DNA from: Ignavibacteria bacterium
Lineage (GTDB): Bacteria > Bacteroidota > Ignavibacteria > Kapaibacteriales > UBA961
Reading direction: 5' to 3'
Length of the DNA stretch: 42,881 nt
Assembly: GCA_947491315.1 (NCBI GenBank)
Contig: CANLII010000020.1
Coordinates: 1 to 42,881 of the forward strand
Positions 1 through 8,202 of this stretch are shown piece by piece. The stretch's first letter is position 1, and every line of letters starts with the position of its first letter. The position numbers and the translations under genes were made by a program. Below the pieces are notes generated by a model, which saw only the letters and a program-made list of their open reading frames with translations, did no database searches and was not told where the DNA came from.

Positions 1-1840
1 GATGTTCAATATTCGTAAACCCTTTCATTACCTCAAAACCTCTAATATCAAAGATTGTAATTGAAACAAATGATGGTTGAGCAATTGCATAGTGAATAAG
101 TGTGGATTGAGAAAAGGGGTTTGGGTAATTTCCTATAACCAAGAGTGAATTTGACATTCCGTCTTCAATATTCAAGGGAAGTTCGCCTGGATTTGCGGGT
201 CCACCAAGTCGAGTTGGAATATTTGCAGCAGCAGGCTTTAAAGAATTTTTTCCCGACTGAGTTACATATCCCTTATAGAATGATTCACCTTTATTCTTCG
301 TATTTGTGGAATCAACAAAATACCAATCAGCTTGGGCTTTATCATTTTGAATGTCAAGTATCATATATCCATGATTATCTAGTTCAATTTCTTTTATATG
401 TGGATTGACAAATTTTAATTGTCCTGCAATCAACTTGCTTTGTGGTGAATTCGGCGGTGTATTTTGTAATTCATTGATATTTGCCGATGATATACTTGGG
501 GTGACAAACTCAACTGCTGCTGCGCCTTCACCTGTTTGAGGTTTATAGGAAGTATCATTTGCTCTTACCGGTAAATCGGAAGCCCAAGTACAATGAATGT
601 CTCCAGTCACAACAATTGTATTTGTTATCGAGTTATTCTTGATGAATCTCAGTAATTTTTCTCTTTCGGCTGGATATCCATCCCAAGAATCAAGATTAGT
701 AAATCCGGAAAGAGGCATCATCATCACTTGATTTGCAAGCACTTTCCATTGTGATTTTGATGACTTTAGTGACTGCGTGAGCCATGCATATTGAGTAGTA
801 CCAAGTAATGTTCTATTGGGACTAATCCACTCGACTGTATCTATGGCTTTTGAATTCGTATCTTTAGAACCAAGCGGTTTCTCGCGCCCTTCCAATCTCG
901 TATCGAGCATGAAGATTTCACATAAGTCACCATAATTTATGGTTCTATATATTTTCCCTTGTACGGACTGTTCTCTAATTGGCAACCATTCGAAATATGC
1001 TTTTTCGCCGGCTATCTTTCGAAGCTGCCAATCTCCTTCCGTTGACGGATTATGATTATCTGCTCCACCAGGCCAAGAGTCATTTGCAGTTTCATGGTCA
1101 TCCCAGATTCCAATAAACGGATGCAGTTGATGTAATCTTCGTAAATCAGGATCTAGTCTATAAAATGAATATCGTATTCTGTAATCAGATAATGTGACTA
1201 TTTCACCTTTGGGTTCATGACCTCTATCAACTGCCTTGGAATATCCATATCCTCCTTCTGCATATTCATAGATATAATCTCCCAAAAATAGTACTGCATC
1301 AAGGTCATTTCTCAAAGCCATAGTTGCATAAGCATTAAAATACCCTTGTTGGTAATTTGCACATGATGCAATACCAAATCGAAGTGCATCTACTTTTTTT
1401 GAAGGAGCAGTTTTTGTTCTTCCAATGATTGATTCTTTCCCCAAACCCGAAAACTTATAGTAATATGTAGTACCCGGTTCTAGTGGTCCAACATCAACTT
1501 TTACAGTATAATCTTTACTTTGATCTGTTGTTATGGTGCCACTCAGTACGATGTTCGAACAGTTTGGATCTTTTCCCACAAACCATTTCACTTCAGTTGG
1601 ACCATCATTGTCAGGAGTGATTCTGGTCCATAAAATCACCTGATTCTGAAGGGGATCACCAGATGCAACACCATGATAAAATGGTTTTAATGCTGGGTCA
1701 AAGACTAGATTTGTGGTAACAATTTCTTTCGGAAGAGGTCTGGCATATGAAAATATATTATTTGTTGTGTTCCCACTATGCGCGAAAATCAATACGGTAT
1801 TCATGACTAATGCAATCAATACGAATAATAGTACATTCAT
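1..1840 (-). CDS. PhoD-like alkaline phosphatase with T9SS-type C-terminal tail, partial (3' end beyond window)
   Basis: The reading frame is open from ATG at 1840 to the left edge without a stop. The first ~22 residues (MNVLLFVLIALVMNTVLIFA) form a signal peptide. Next comes an N-terminal Ig-like domain (FYHGVASGDP, LWTRITP, PGTTYYYKF), then the metallophosphatase core: FGIASCANYQQGYFNAY, GDYIYEYAEGGYG, WDDHETANDSW and GDIHCTWASD. These are the metal-binding motifs of the PhoD family, which hydrolyses phosphate mono- and diesters outside the cytoplasm. Near the left edge it reads NYPNPFSQSTLIHYAI...FDIRG, the start of a T9SS type A sorting domain, so the protein is probably exported across the outer membrane. 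Only a few tens of residues seem to be missing. Upstream lie AGAGG, a TAGATTTG box and an inverted repeat. Family call is firm; the exact substrate is unknown. Confidence 0.93.
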   Translation of the reverse strand, partial: MNVLLFVLIALVMNTVLIFAHSGNTTNNIFSYARPLPKEIVTTNLVFDPALKPFYHGVASGDPLQNQVILWTRITPDNDGPTEVKWFVGKDPNCSNIVLSGTITTDQSKDYTVKVDVGPLEPGTTYYYKFSGLGKESIIGRTKTAPSKKVDALRFGIASCANYQQGYFNAYATMALRNDLDAVLFLGDYIYEYAEGGYGYSKAVDRGHEPKGEIVTLSDYRIRYSFYRLDPDLRRLHQLHPFIGIWDDHETANDSWPGGADNHNPSTEGDWQLRKIAGEKAYFEWLPIREQSVQGKIYRTINYGDLCEIFMLDTRLEGREKPLGSKDTNSKAIDTVEWISPNRTLLGTTQYAWLTQSLKSSKSQWKVLANQVMMMPLSGFTNLDSWDGYPAEREKLLRFIKNNSITNTIVVTGDIHCTWASDLPVRANDTSYKPQTGEGAAAVEFVTPSISSANINELQNTPPNSPQSKLIAGQLKFVNPHIKEIELDNHGYMILDIQNDKAQADWYFVDSTNTKNKGESFYKGYVTQSGKNSLKPAAANIPTRLGGPANPGELPLNIEDGMSNSLLVIGNYPNPFSQSTLIHYAIAQPSFVSITIFDIRGFEVMKGFTNIEH

Positions 1841-1855
1841 ACATTACCTCTTTGA

Positions 1856-1888
1856 AGCTAGAAAAAAATGAATTCTACAAATCTAGCT
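1856..1888 (-). promoter_or_regulatory. Promoter -7 box and inverted repeat upstream of the phoD-like gene
   Basis: On the minus strand TAGATTTG (1885-1878) matches the Bacteroidota -7 consensus TAnnTTTG and predicts a transcript start near 1872, about 30 nt before the ATG. A perfect 7-bp inverted repeat (AGCTAGA at 1856-1862, TCTAGCT at 1882-1888) overlaps this box and the predicted start, which would suit an operator or a 5'-UTR hairpin. No convincing -33 TTTG was seen at the expected distance. The sequences are seen directly; the function is inferred. Confidence 0.45.
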
Positions 1889-2315
1889 GGATGATATTAC
1901 CTCAGAGTAATTGATACTTTATCAAATTGTAGGGTTATGTATTTCGATGTGAAACTGCTGATTTTTCTTTTTTGATATTGTATTGATATTGTGATCTTAT
2001 TGAAAAATATAATCTCAACTTTTATATTGTTGTCATGATAAAACAACATTCGATTCTATATTATGCTTTATTTGCTGGAAGGAAAATTCATATATTTTTT
2101 TTTTGCAATGGTGGCATGCGAAGCATGAGTGGTGAGTTCTTCATTTCTCTGTACTAAGGGTTCGCCGAGGGCGGGGGCGGGAAAAATAGAAATCAACATG
2201 TAGGATTGCAAATGAAATGGAAGAATGGAATGGAAAACGATAAAGAGTCTCACCCCGCCCTGAATTTTGAGCATAGTCAAGAAACGGGCAACCCTCTGCT
2301 GTGCTCGGTGTACAT
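1889..2315. other. AT-rich intergenic region without a recognisable gene
   Basis: This stretch is AT-rich up to about 2100 and then shifts to mixed composition. I see no reading frame with a family motif. A small palindrome CATGC-GAA-GCATG lies near 2117-2129, and a G-rich run (gagggcgggggcggg) near 2167-2181. Short frames that run through here continue into the repeat arrays and look like chance. It separates the phoD-like promoter from the repeat cluster. Confidence 0.6.
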
Positions 2316-2465
2316 AATAGCCCCAGCGGGGCGGAATCACAACAGCCCCAGCGGGGCGACATCCCAATAGCCCCAGCGGGGCGACATCGTAATAGCCCCA
2401 GCGGGGCGGTATCACAACAGCCCCAGCGGGGCGACATCATAATAGCTCCGGAGGAGCGGCATAAA
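2316..2465. repeat. Tandem array of six 25-bp palindromic repeats
   Basis: Six consecutive units of exactly 25 bp start at 2316, 2341, 2366, 2391, 2416 and 2441. Each begins AATAG or AACAG followed by a perfect palindrome core, GCCCC-AGC-GGGGC in units 1-5 and GCTCC-GGAG-GAGC in unit 6, then a variable ~8-bp tail (for example GGAATCAC, GACATCCC, GACATCGT). Units differ by a few bases but keep pairing, so the fold is preserved. Units are contiguous with no unique spacers, so this is not a CRISPR array. It resembles REP-type intergenic palindromes. Confidence 0.9.
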
Positions 2466-2560
2466 ACATTGTGTGCAAAATATATGTTTGGATAAAAAAA
2501 CGATTTCGATGCGATTTGAAATTATGATGCGAATGTGATGTTTGCAATTCGGCCGATGTT

Positions 2561-2635
2561 ATTTCGCCCCTCTGGGGCTATTGTGATTTCGCCCCTCTGG
2601 GGCTATTATTATTTCGCCCCTACGGGGCTGTACTC
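2561..2635. repeat. Three 25-bp palindromic repeats in inverted orientation to the first array
   Basis: Units start at 2561, 2586 and 2611 with the same 25-bp period. They read ATTTC-GCCCC-TCT-GGGGC-TATT, with TAC in the loop of the third unit. The reverse complement (AATAGCCCCAGAGGGGCGAAAT) is clearly the same family as the array at 2316-2465, so the two arrays face each other across a ~95-bp AT-rich spacer (2466-2560). Opposed arrays could pair with one another as well as fold singly. Confidence 0.85.
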
Positions 2636-2735
2636 CGAGCGGAGCCGATGATTGTACTCCGAGCGGAGCCGAGGAGTGACTGGAGCAGATGAGAGAGCGA
2701 AGTCGAGGTGTGTGCTCCGAGCGAAGCCGAGGAGT
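2630..2735. repeat. Second palindromic repeat family (CTCCGAGCGGAG), partly degenerate
   Basis: Two near-identical units, GTACTCCGAGCGGAGCCGA, start at 2630 and 2654 (24-bp period). A degenerate copy lies around 2682-2708 (GGAGCAGATGAGAGAGCGAAG) and a further copy, GTGCTCCGAGCGAAGCCGA, at 2712. The core CTCCG-AGC-GGAG is again a stem with a 3-nt AGC loop. The cluster abuts the third unit of the preceding array and ends about 20 bp before the promoter box of the downstream methyltransferase gene. Confidence 0.8.
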
Positions 2736-2754
2736 GATTCCTCCGTTTATTCGG

Positions 2755-2762
2755 TATCTTTG
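2755..2762 (+). promoter_or_regulatory. -7 promoter box TATCTTTG for the RNA methyltransferase gene
   Basis: TATCTTTG is a full match to TAnnTTTG. The transcript would start near 2768, about 20 nt before ATG 2787. This also argues that the upstream in-frame codons back to 2652, which lie inside the repeat cluster, are not translated. No good -33 element was found. Confidence 0.5.
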
Positions 2763-2786
2763 CATTCACATTACTTGAATGCCAGC

Positions 2787-4253
2787 ATGAAAAAGAGAGA
2801 TTCGCAAGGAAAGAAAATACGCACACCGAAGAAGACGGCAGGACCGAAGAAGACGGCAGGAAATACGCCATTTTATCTAGGACTCAAAAGCAAACCGAAA
2901 CCGGTGAAGAAAAAAGCGGTGAAACAAGAACGTTTTGTTGAAGAAGAAGTAGATGAACAACCGCGATTTCATAAGCCGTTCAGACGCAAATCTATGCTGG
3001 ATGATGCTTTTTCACGCTCGATTCTGATGGCACTTCCAGAAAGACCCGAAAATGACACTGTGCATCATGGACTCGAGCCGCTAGCGGAATATCCCTATTT
3101 GACAGAACAAATGGTGAAGGTGTCGGCCTTTACGCAGTTCTGGACAAGACATGGTCTGCCCGGTGAGATTCTACCGCTTATTCCATCGCCAAAACCCCGC
3201 GCATATCGCGCAACAACACGCAGAAAAGTATTCTTCAATGGTCAATCATTGATGCTGGGATTCGGGGATCAACAATATCTGACATTCCCGAAAAAAGGCG
3301 CAATGTCTATCGCGAAATCTGCCATCGAACCCGAAGATCATTATATGGTCTTTGAACTTATCGGAAAAAAACTTCTCACAAAACCATATCAAGAATTGAG
3401 CAATGCCCTGAATTTCCTCATCATTCGTGATACAGGTGAAAAAGCGGTGATCTTCAATGTTGCGGAATTAAATGGTGAAATCGTTCGCAAATTGAAAATG
3501 CTCGGTGAAATGCTCGCAAAAACCACCCACAAAATCGTCTCGGCTTGGATCTATCATGATCCCACTCGATCAGACTATTATCTCGATCAAAAATCACTCG
3601 AACCGGGTACGATGCGCATCAAAAAATTATTCGGTTTCGATGAATTGTCACTTACCATCAATGATATAAAATTTCGCATAAGCCCATTTACTTTCTCACA
3701 AGTGAATGTACCGATGATAAAGATGATGTTGGCTAGATTAAGAGCATTTCCTTCCTCCGGGATTAATCCCAAGGGAAGAACCCGATTTATTGATCTCTAC
3801 TGCGGCTATGGACTCTTCTCCCATGCCCTTGCAGACATGTTCAGTGAGGTCTATGGCATAGATTCTTCAAAAGCGGGAATTGGGTCGGCAAAACAATTGG
3901 TGGAGCGCAGAAGGAAAATCGGACATGATATAGGTTCTATGCACTTCAAAGAAGCATTTATCACGAGAAGTACAATTCTTTCGCATCTTCCTCATGCAGA
4001 TGAAACATCTGAAGTGATACTGCTTGATCCACCTCGACAAGGAGCTGCGAATGGAGTTATTGGGGCAATTGCAAAACGCAATCCCGTGCTTGTGATTCAT
4101 GTGTTCAGCGTAATCAATGAAATTGAAAAAGCATTGCGAGAATGGAAGAAGCATGGATATGTCCCTGTTTCAGCACAAGCTTTTGATATGTTCCCCGGAA
4201 CACCAACGCTTGAAACAATCGTGATATTACAACCCCTACCCTCAAACTATTAA
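2787..4253 (+). CDS. TrmA/RlmD-like class I SAM-dependent RNA methyltransferase homologue, catalytic Cys absent
   Basis: 488 residues from ATG 2787; the frame opens further upstream but only inside the palindromic repeats and before the promoter box. The first ~90 residues are Lys/Arg-rich, as in RNA-binding tails. The middle has FRISPFTFSQVN, the RNA m5U methyltransferase signature region. The C-terminal Rossmann fold has motif I (FIDLYCGYGLFS), motif IV (LLDPPRQGAANG) and the terminal DMFPGTPTLETIVIL with the conserved Glu of the TrmA family. Where the family has its catalytic Cys (YVSCNP in RlmD/TrmA) this protein reads VIHVFSVINEI, with no Cys. The only Cys I see is in motif I, so there is also no Fe-S cluster. 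It may have another acceptor, be a binding protein, or be inactive. It converges on the next gene with stop codons overlapping by 3 nt. Confidence 0.8.
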   Translation: MKKRDSQGKKIRTPKKTAGPKKTAGNTPFYLGLKSKPKPVKKKAVKQERFVEEEVDEQPRFHKPFRRKSMLDDAFSRSILMALPERPENDTVHHGLEPLAEYPYLTEQMVKVSAFTQFWTRHGLPGEILPLIPSPKPRAYRATTRRKVFFNGQSLMLGFGDQQYLTFPKKGAMSIAKSAIEPEDHYMVFELIGKKLLTKPYQELSNALNFLIIRDTGEKAVIFNVAELNGEIVRKLKMLGEMLAKTTHKIVSAWIYHDPTRSDYYLDQKSLEPGTMRIKKLFGFDELSLTINDIKFRISPFTFSQVNVPMIKMMLARLRAFPSSGINPKGRTRFIDLYCGYGLFSHALADMFSEVYGIDSSKAGIGSAKQLVERRRKIGHDIGSMHFKEAFITRSTILSHLPHADETSEVILLDPPRQGAANGVIGAIAKRNPVLVIHVFSVINEIEKALREWKKHGYVPVSAQAFDMFPGTPTLETIVILQPLPSNY

Positions 4254-5176
4254 TAGGTAAGTATCGGCGCAAGCCAACGCTCGCATTCTTCTATGCTCAT
4301 GTTCTTTCTTTGAGCATATTCTATAACTTGATCTTTCTTGATCTTTCCGACCGTGAAATACTGCGCCTTGGGATGCGCAAAATACCAACCACATACAGAT
4401 GCTGCCGGCATCATGGCGAGTGATTCTGTGAGTGAAATACCAATTTCTTCGCCATTCAAAAGGGAAAAAAGAGTACGCTTTTCTGTGTGATCAGGACATG
4501 CCGGATAACCGGGTGCAGGACGAATCCCTTGATATTTTTCAGCGATGAGATCGGTATTCTCGAGTGCTTCATCAGCGATATATCCCCAAATATCCTTGCG
4601 CACTTTCTGATGCAAATACTCAGCTGATGCCTCGGCAAGTCTATCCGCAATGGCCTTTACCATGATCGAAGAATATTCATCATGCTGCGATTCATATTCC
4701 TTGCAAAGTACATCACAACCTATGCCCGCAGTCACAATGAATGCGCCCATATAATCAGGGGTTCCGGAATCATTCGGAGCAATAAAATCAGATAAACAGA
4801 TATTGGGAAGCGTGGATGCTTTTTGAGCTTGCTGACGCAAAAAATGTAGTGTTGCCAAAACTTGCGTGCGAGATTCATCGGTGTATAATTCCACATCATC
4901 ATCATGCACTGATTGCGCCGGAAAGACTTGACATACCGCATGGGCATGCAAAGTACCAGACTCAATGATGCGATCAAGAATCGCATGGGCATCATTGAAA
5001 AGATTCGTAGCCTCTTTGCCATAGACGGCATCATCAAGAATGCCAGGATATGAACCCTTCATTTCCCATGAAATGAAAAAAGGTGTCCAATCGATATAGT
5101 CCGACAATTCTCTCAAGGACAAATCCTTGAAAACATGTCTACCAGGTTTGCGAGGTGCTTGTGGTTGGTATAACAT
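4250..5176 (-). CDS. Free-standing MetH reactivation (AdoMet-binding) domain
   Basis: 308 residues that match only the C-terminal activation domain of cobalamin-dependent methionine synthase. The start (LRELSDYIDWTPFFISWEMKGSYPGIL) aligns with the beginning of that domain in E. coli MetH, and RPAPGYPACPDHTEK is its AdoMet-binding signature, followed by the terminal VCGWYFAHPKAQYFTVGKI. In the full-length enzyme this domain binds S-adenosylmethionine for reductive remethylation of oxidised cob(II)alamin. The gene at 9913-12708 encodes a MetH ending exactly where this domain would begin, so the two should act together. It lies 6 bp downstream of the TonB-receptor-like gene and is probably co-transcribed with it. 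Split MetH with a separate activation protein is known from Thermotoga maritima. Confidence 0.93.
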   Translation of the reverse strand: MLYQPQAPRKPGRHVFKDLSLRELSDYIDWTPFFISWEMKGSYPGILDDAVYGKEATNLFNDAHAILDRIIESGTLHAHAVCQVFPAQSVHDDDVELYTDESRTQVLATLHFLRQQAQKASTLPNICLSDFIAPNDSGTPDYMGAFIVTAGIGCDVLCKEYESQHDEYSSIMVKAIADRLAEASAEYLHQKVRKDIWGYIADEALENTDLIAEKYQGIRPAPGYPACPDHTEKRTLFSLLNGEEIGISLTESLAMMPAASVCGWYFAHPKAQYFTVGKIKKDQVIEYAQRKNMSIEECERWLAPILTY

Positions 5177-5182
5177 GATATA

Positions 5183-8086
5183 TCAATTTCCCATCTTAAA
5201 CATTCCACCACCCGGGGGTGTTGCTGGAGGTGTACCAAATGCACGCAGATTATAAGTGAAATTCAGGAGGAAATAGCGTTGTAATACATTCGTGCGTGAA
5301 TCTTCAATATAATTGGCCTGCACAGCACGATTGATGCTTTGATTCTGATTGAGCGCATCAAAGACGGATAATTTGACTTCCGCATTATCATCCAAGAAAC
5401 GCTTTCCAATACCTAAACTGAGCAGAGGAATCGTACGATTCAGATCGCCTTGTAATCCATCATTGATCGTATAATTGAAATCACCCGAAAGGACGAAACC
5501 ACCGAGGAAAATCCAATTGAATCGCGCAAACAAAGTATGAATAGCAAAGTTATTGTCCAATTCCTTGCGAATTGAATTCTGCACGATCGTATATGCCGTC
5601 CTCCATGAAATCGAGAAATCAAGATCAGAACTGATATTGCTCACAAGCGCGAGTGATGGCGTGATTGCAAGATTATCGGCATCATTACGAAAACCATTGA
5701 TGAGCGTCGGAGTGCGAGAGAAGAAGCCACCAAGATTGGAATTTACATTTAATTTGAAGCCGCTGAATGGCTCAACCGGGTAAGTATATGTGATGAATGT
5801 ACTCGCATTGAATGCACCACTGACATTGATTGGTCTCGTGAGTTGCGCACCATTTCGGAGAAGAATATTGCCGGGAAGCATCGTGTCTTTTGTCGCGATA
5901 AATGATTCCGTTGATAGCTTATCATCAATGAGCGTCAATGATGCCATCGTGAAAAATGCACGACCACTCATCATGGAAAATGTTCCATAATTTCCACGGA
6001 TCTCATGATTTATTTCTTGCACCAATGCTGAATTACCGGCATTCAAACGAACAGGATCGGTATTGTCAACAACATCCTGCAATTGTGAAAGCGATGGTTG
6101 TTGGGTTGAAACGCGATAACTGAGTCTCGCATTGCTTGACATGCCATCACGCATTTGATAGGAAAGATTCGGAAGCACATTATAGAATGTTTTTGTGGAA
6201 TTAAACCCTGTCGGAAATGATTGATCCACTGTTAATTGTGCGATTTGATAATCCACGCCGAGCGATAGATTCGATGATTGGGAGAGATTATACTTATACA
6301 TCAAACCTGGTCTTTGCGTTGCATAGGTGGTAAGTGCATTGTTTGACAGGAGCGAATTCAGTGCTGAATATTCTCCAGTAATTACATTGTAATCAAAAAT
6401 CTTTTTGTCATTGGTGCTTTGATTGATTGCATAGTTATAACTCAATTGCAATTGACCATCTTTATGTAGATTCTCTGTGAAGGAAAGATTCGTCGATGCA
6501 TTATATCCATCACCCTCAGTCGGCATGTCCTGTCTCAAAGTATCTGATACAGATTGATTGACAGTGCGGAAAAATTCATTCACCGCATTGTTTCTTCCTG
6601 AGCCGATATTATTATTTCCGGACAAGCGGGCTGAAGCCGAGAATGTACGACCTTCGGTTTCAAAACGATGTCTGTAAGACATGTCAAGACTACCATTATA
6701 GCCGGTATTTTCGGTATTAGTTGAAGTATTCGAGGAATTGATTGGAATCGAACTTTCGGTAAGCGTGATATTCTCTGAAAGATAATCTCGTTCTGTTGAT
6801 TGCAAAGTCAAGCGTGGTTCGATGGAAATCGAATTCATGGAATCGATTGTCCAATCCATTCTCACATTGAAACGATGATTGCCTGTGAGAGAATTATTAC
6901 TGTTATTCTGGAAATTATTTTGTGTGGTTGTATCATCAATGAAATAGAGTCGATTCACATCTTGTGTCGCGGAATTATCACTATAATTCAAAAAGTAACT
7001 ACTCGTCACGCTGAGCCCTTTGGCCCATGAATCGGTATAATTCACGCCAAGACCATGTGATTGTGTGATTCCATCACTTTGACCAACCATGAAATCACTC
7101 ACACCACCGCCTGTCATCCAGCGAGAACCTCTTCCACCCATTCCCGTACTCCCACTAAATGCCCGCATCATCCCGCCCATGCGTTGCATCATCGGATTAC
7201 TACCGCCACCCATCACACCGAGAATGTCTTGAATAGAAAAATTCTGCTGATTGATATTATTCGACATTCCGATGATGGAAATTCTGGAATCTTTATTGAA
7301 GATATTGATCGTTCCGCCACCGGTATAGCGTTCATCGGTACCATAACCAGCATACAGTTTACCAAATTGACCATTCTTCTTATCGGCCTTCATCACGATA
7401 TTTAATGTCTTGGTTCTATCTCCATCATCAAACTTCGTAAATGCGGATTGATCGCTCATTGCATCAAATGTTTGCACTTTGTCAATCACTTCAGCAGGGA
7501 GATTTTTGAGTGCGGCCGCGGGATCATTGCCAAAAAATGGTTTTCCGTCAACGAGTACTCTACGAACTTGCTCGCCTTGAGATTTCACGGAACCGGAGGC
7601 ATCCACTTCCATTCCGGGAAGTTTGCGGATGAGATCCTCCGCTGAGGCATTTTTGTCAGTTTTATAACTATCAGCAGTAAACTCCGTTGTATCACCCTTC
7701 ATTTCAATGCGATTCGCAACTGCAGTCACTTCCACTTCATCGGTCAGATACCCGGATTCACCCAAGCGAATCGTACCGATTTTCACGGTGTCTTTTCCGG
7801 TGGAAATGGAAATTGCTTTCGCATATTTCGCATAACCGATCGATTGCACGCTGAGTGTATAAGTGCCGGGTGAGACATTTTTGATGAAGAAAATACCTGA
7901 TCTTTCGCTTACACCGCCCGCGACGGGCTTGCTTTCACCGTCTTTCAGAAGTACGGCGCGAACGCCGGGAATCGGAGATTTTGAGGAACTGTCAATCACA
8001 ATCCCGCGAATGACAATGTCTTGTGCTTGCAGAGAAATGGATGTGAAAAGAACAAATGCCGTGAAAATGAGCTTTGTGAAATTCAT
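5183..8086 (-). CDS. TonB-dependent-receptor-like outer membrane beta-barrel protein (CarboxypepD_reg + plug + barrel)
   Basis: 967 residues. A signal peptide (ending SISLQAQ) is followed by a carboxypeptidase-regulatory-like domain (about 25-105; IVIRGIVIDSSSKSPIPG, GTYTLSVQSIGYAKY), a plug-like domain (about 115-230; DLIRKLPGMEVDASG, VLVDGKPFFG) and a long beta-barrel with many N/S-rich turns, as in Bacteroidota barrel family 3. A Gly/Met-rich loop lies at about 290-335 (MGGGSNPMMQRMGGMM), and the C-terminus is again Gly/Met-rich. These proteins are outer-membrane channels or receptors, usually for iron complexes, peptides or metals; the substrate here cannot be read. It is the first gene of a likely two-gene unit with the MetH reactivation domain 6 bp downstream. 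I found no clear -7 box in the 116 bp upstream. Confidence 0.88.
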   Translation of the reverse strand: MNFTKLIFTAFVLFTSISLQAQDIVIRGIVIDSSSKSPIPGVRAVLLKDGESKPVAGGVSERSGIFFIKNVSPGTYTLSVQSIGYAKYAKAISISTGKDTVKIGTIRLGESGYLTDEVEVTAVANRIEMKGDTTEFTADSYKTDKNASAEDLIRKLPGMEVDASGSVKSQGEQVRRVLVDGKPFFGNDPAAALKNLPAEVIDKVQTFDAMSDQSAFTKFDDGDRTKTLNIVMKADKKNGQFGKLYAGYGTDERYTGGGTINIFNKDSRISIIGMSNNINQQNFSIQDILGVMGGGSNPMMQRMGGMMRAFSGSTGMGGRGSRWMTGGGVSDFMVGQSDGITQSHGLGVNYTDSWAKGLSVTSSYFLNYSDNSATQDVNRLYFIDDTTTQNNFQNNSNNSLTGNHRFNVRMDWTIDSMNSISIEPRLTLQSTERDYLSENITLTESSIPINSSNTSTNTENTGYNGSLDMSYRHRFETEGRTFSASARLSGNNNIGSGRNNAVNEFFRTVNQSVSDTLRQDMPTEGDGYNASTNLSFTENLHKDGQLQLSYNYAINQSTNDKKIFDYNVITGEYSALNSLLSNNALTTYATQRPGLMYKYNLSQSSNLSLGVDYQIAQLTVDQSFPTGFNSTKTFYNVLPNLSYQMRDGMSSNARLSYRVSTQQPSLSQLQDVVDNTDPVRLNAGNSALVQEINHEIRGNYGTFSMMSGRAFFTMASLTLIDDKLSTESFIATKDTMLPGNILLRNGAQLTRPINVSGAFNASTFITYTYPVEPFSGFKLNVNSNLGGFFSRTPTLINGFRNDADNLAITPSLALVSNISSDLDFSISWRTAYTIVQNSIRKELDNNFAIHTLFARFNWIFLGGFVLSGDFNYTINDGLQGDLNRTIPLLSLGIGKRFLDDNAEVKLSVFDALNQNQSINRAVQANYIEDSRTNVLQRYFLLNFTYNLRAFGTPPATPPGGGMFKMGN

Positions 8087-8172
8087 GATTGACTGTTTAT
8101 AACGATGTTAGAAAATTTTGACCGCGAATAGACGAACAACACCCATGATTAGTGAAAAGTTGCGTTAAAAGA

Positions 8173-8199
8173 CAAAAAAGCCGTCACGAGGACGGCTTT
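8173..8199 (-). terminator. Rho-independent terminator of the DEAD-box helicase gene
   Basis: On the minus strand, directly after the helicase stop codon, AAAGCCGTC and GACGGCTTT pair around a short CTCGT-type loop and are followed by TTTTTTG. Strong GC-rich stem with a T-run. It lies between the helicase stop and the upstream region of the TonB-like gene, so the two minus-strand units are separated. Confidence 0.85.
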
Positions 8200-8202
8200 G
8201 AA

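Noticed and set aside
2316-2465. Possible CRISPR array
   Set aside because: Units are contiguous 25-bp palindromes with only ~8 variable bases and no unique 25-40 bp spacers; there are no cas genes and the second array lies in opposite orientation.
2068-2786. Short open frames through the repeat clusters on both strands (including an N-terminal extension of the methyltransferase from 2652)
   Set aside because: They read repeat DNA (Pro/Arg/Gly-rich) and share no family sequence; the promoter box at 2755 lies downstream of the extension's start.
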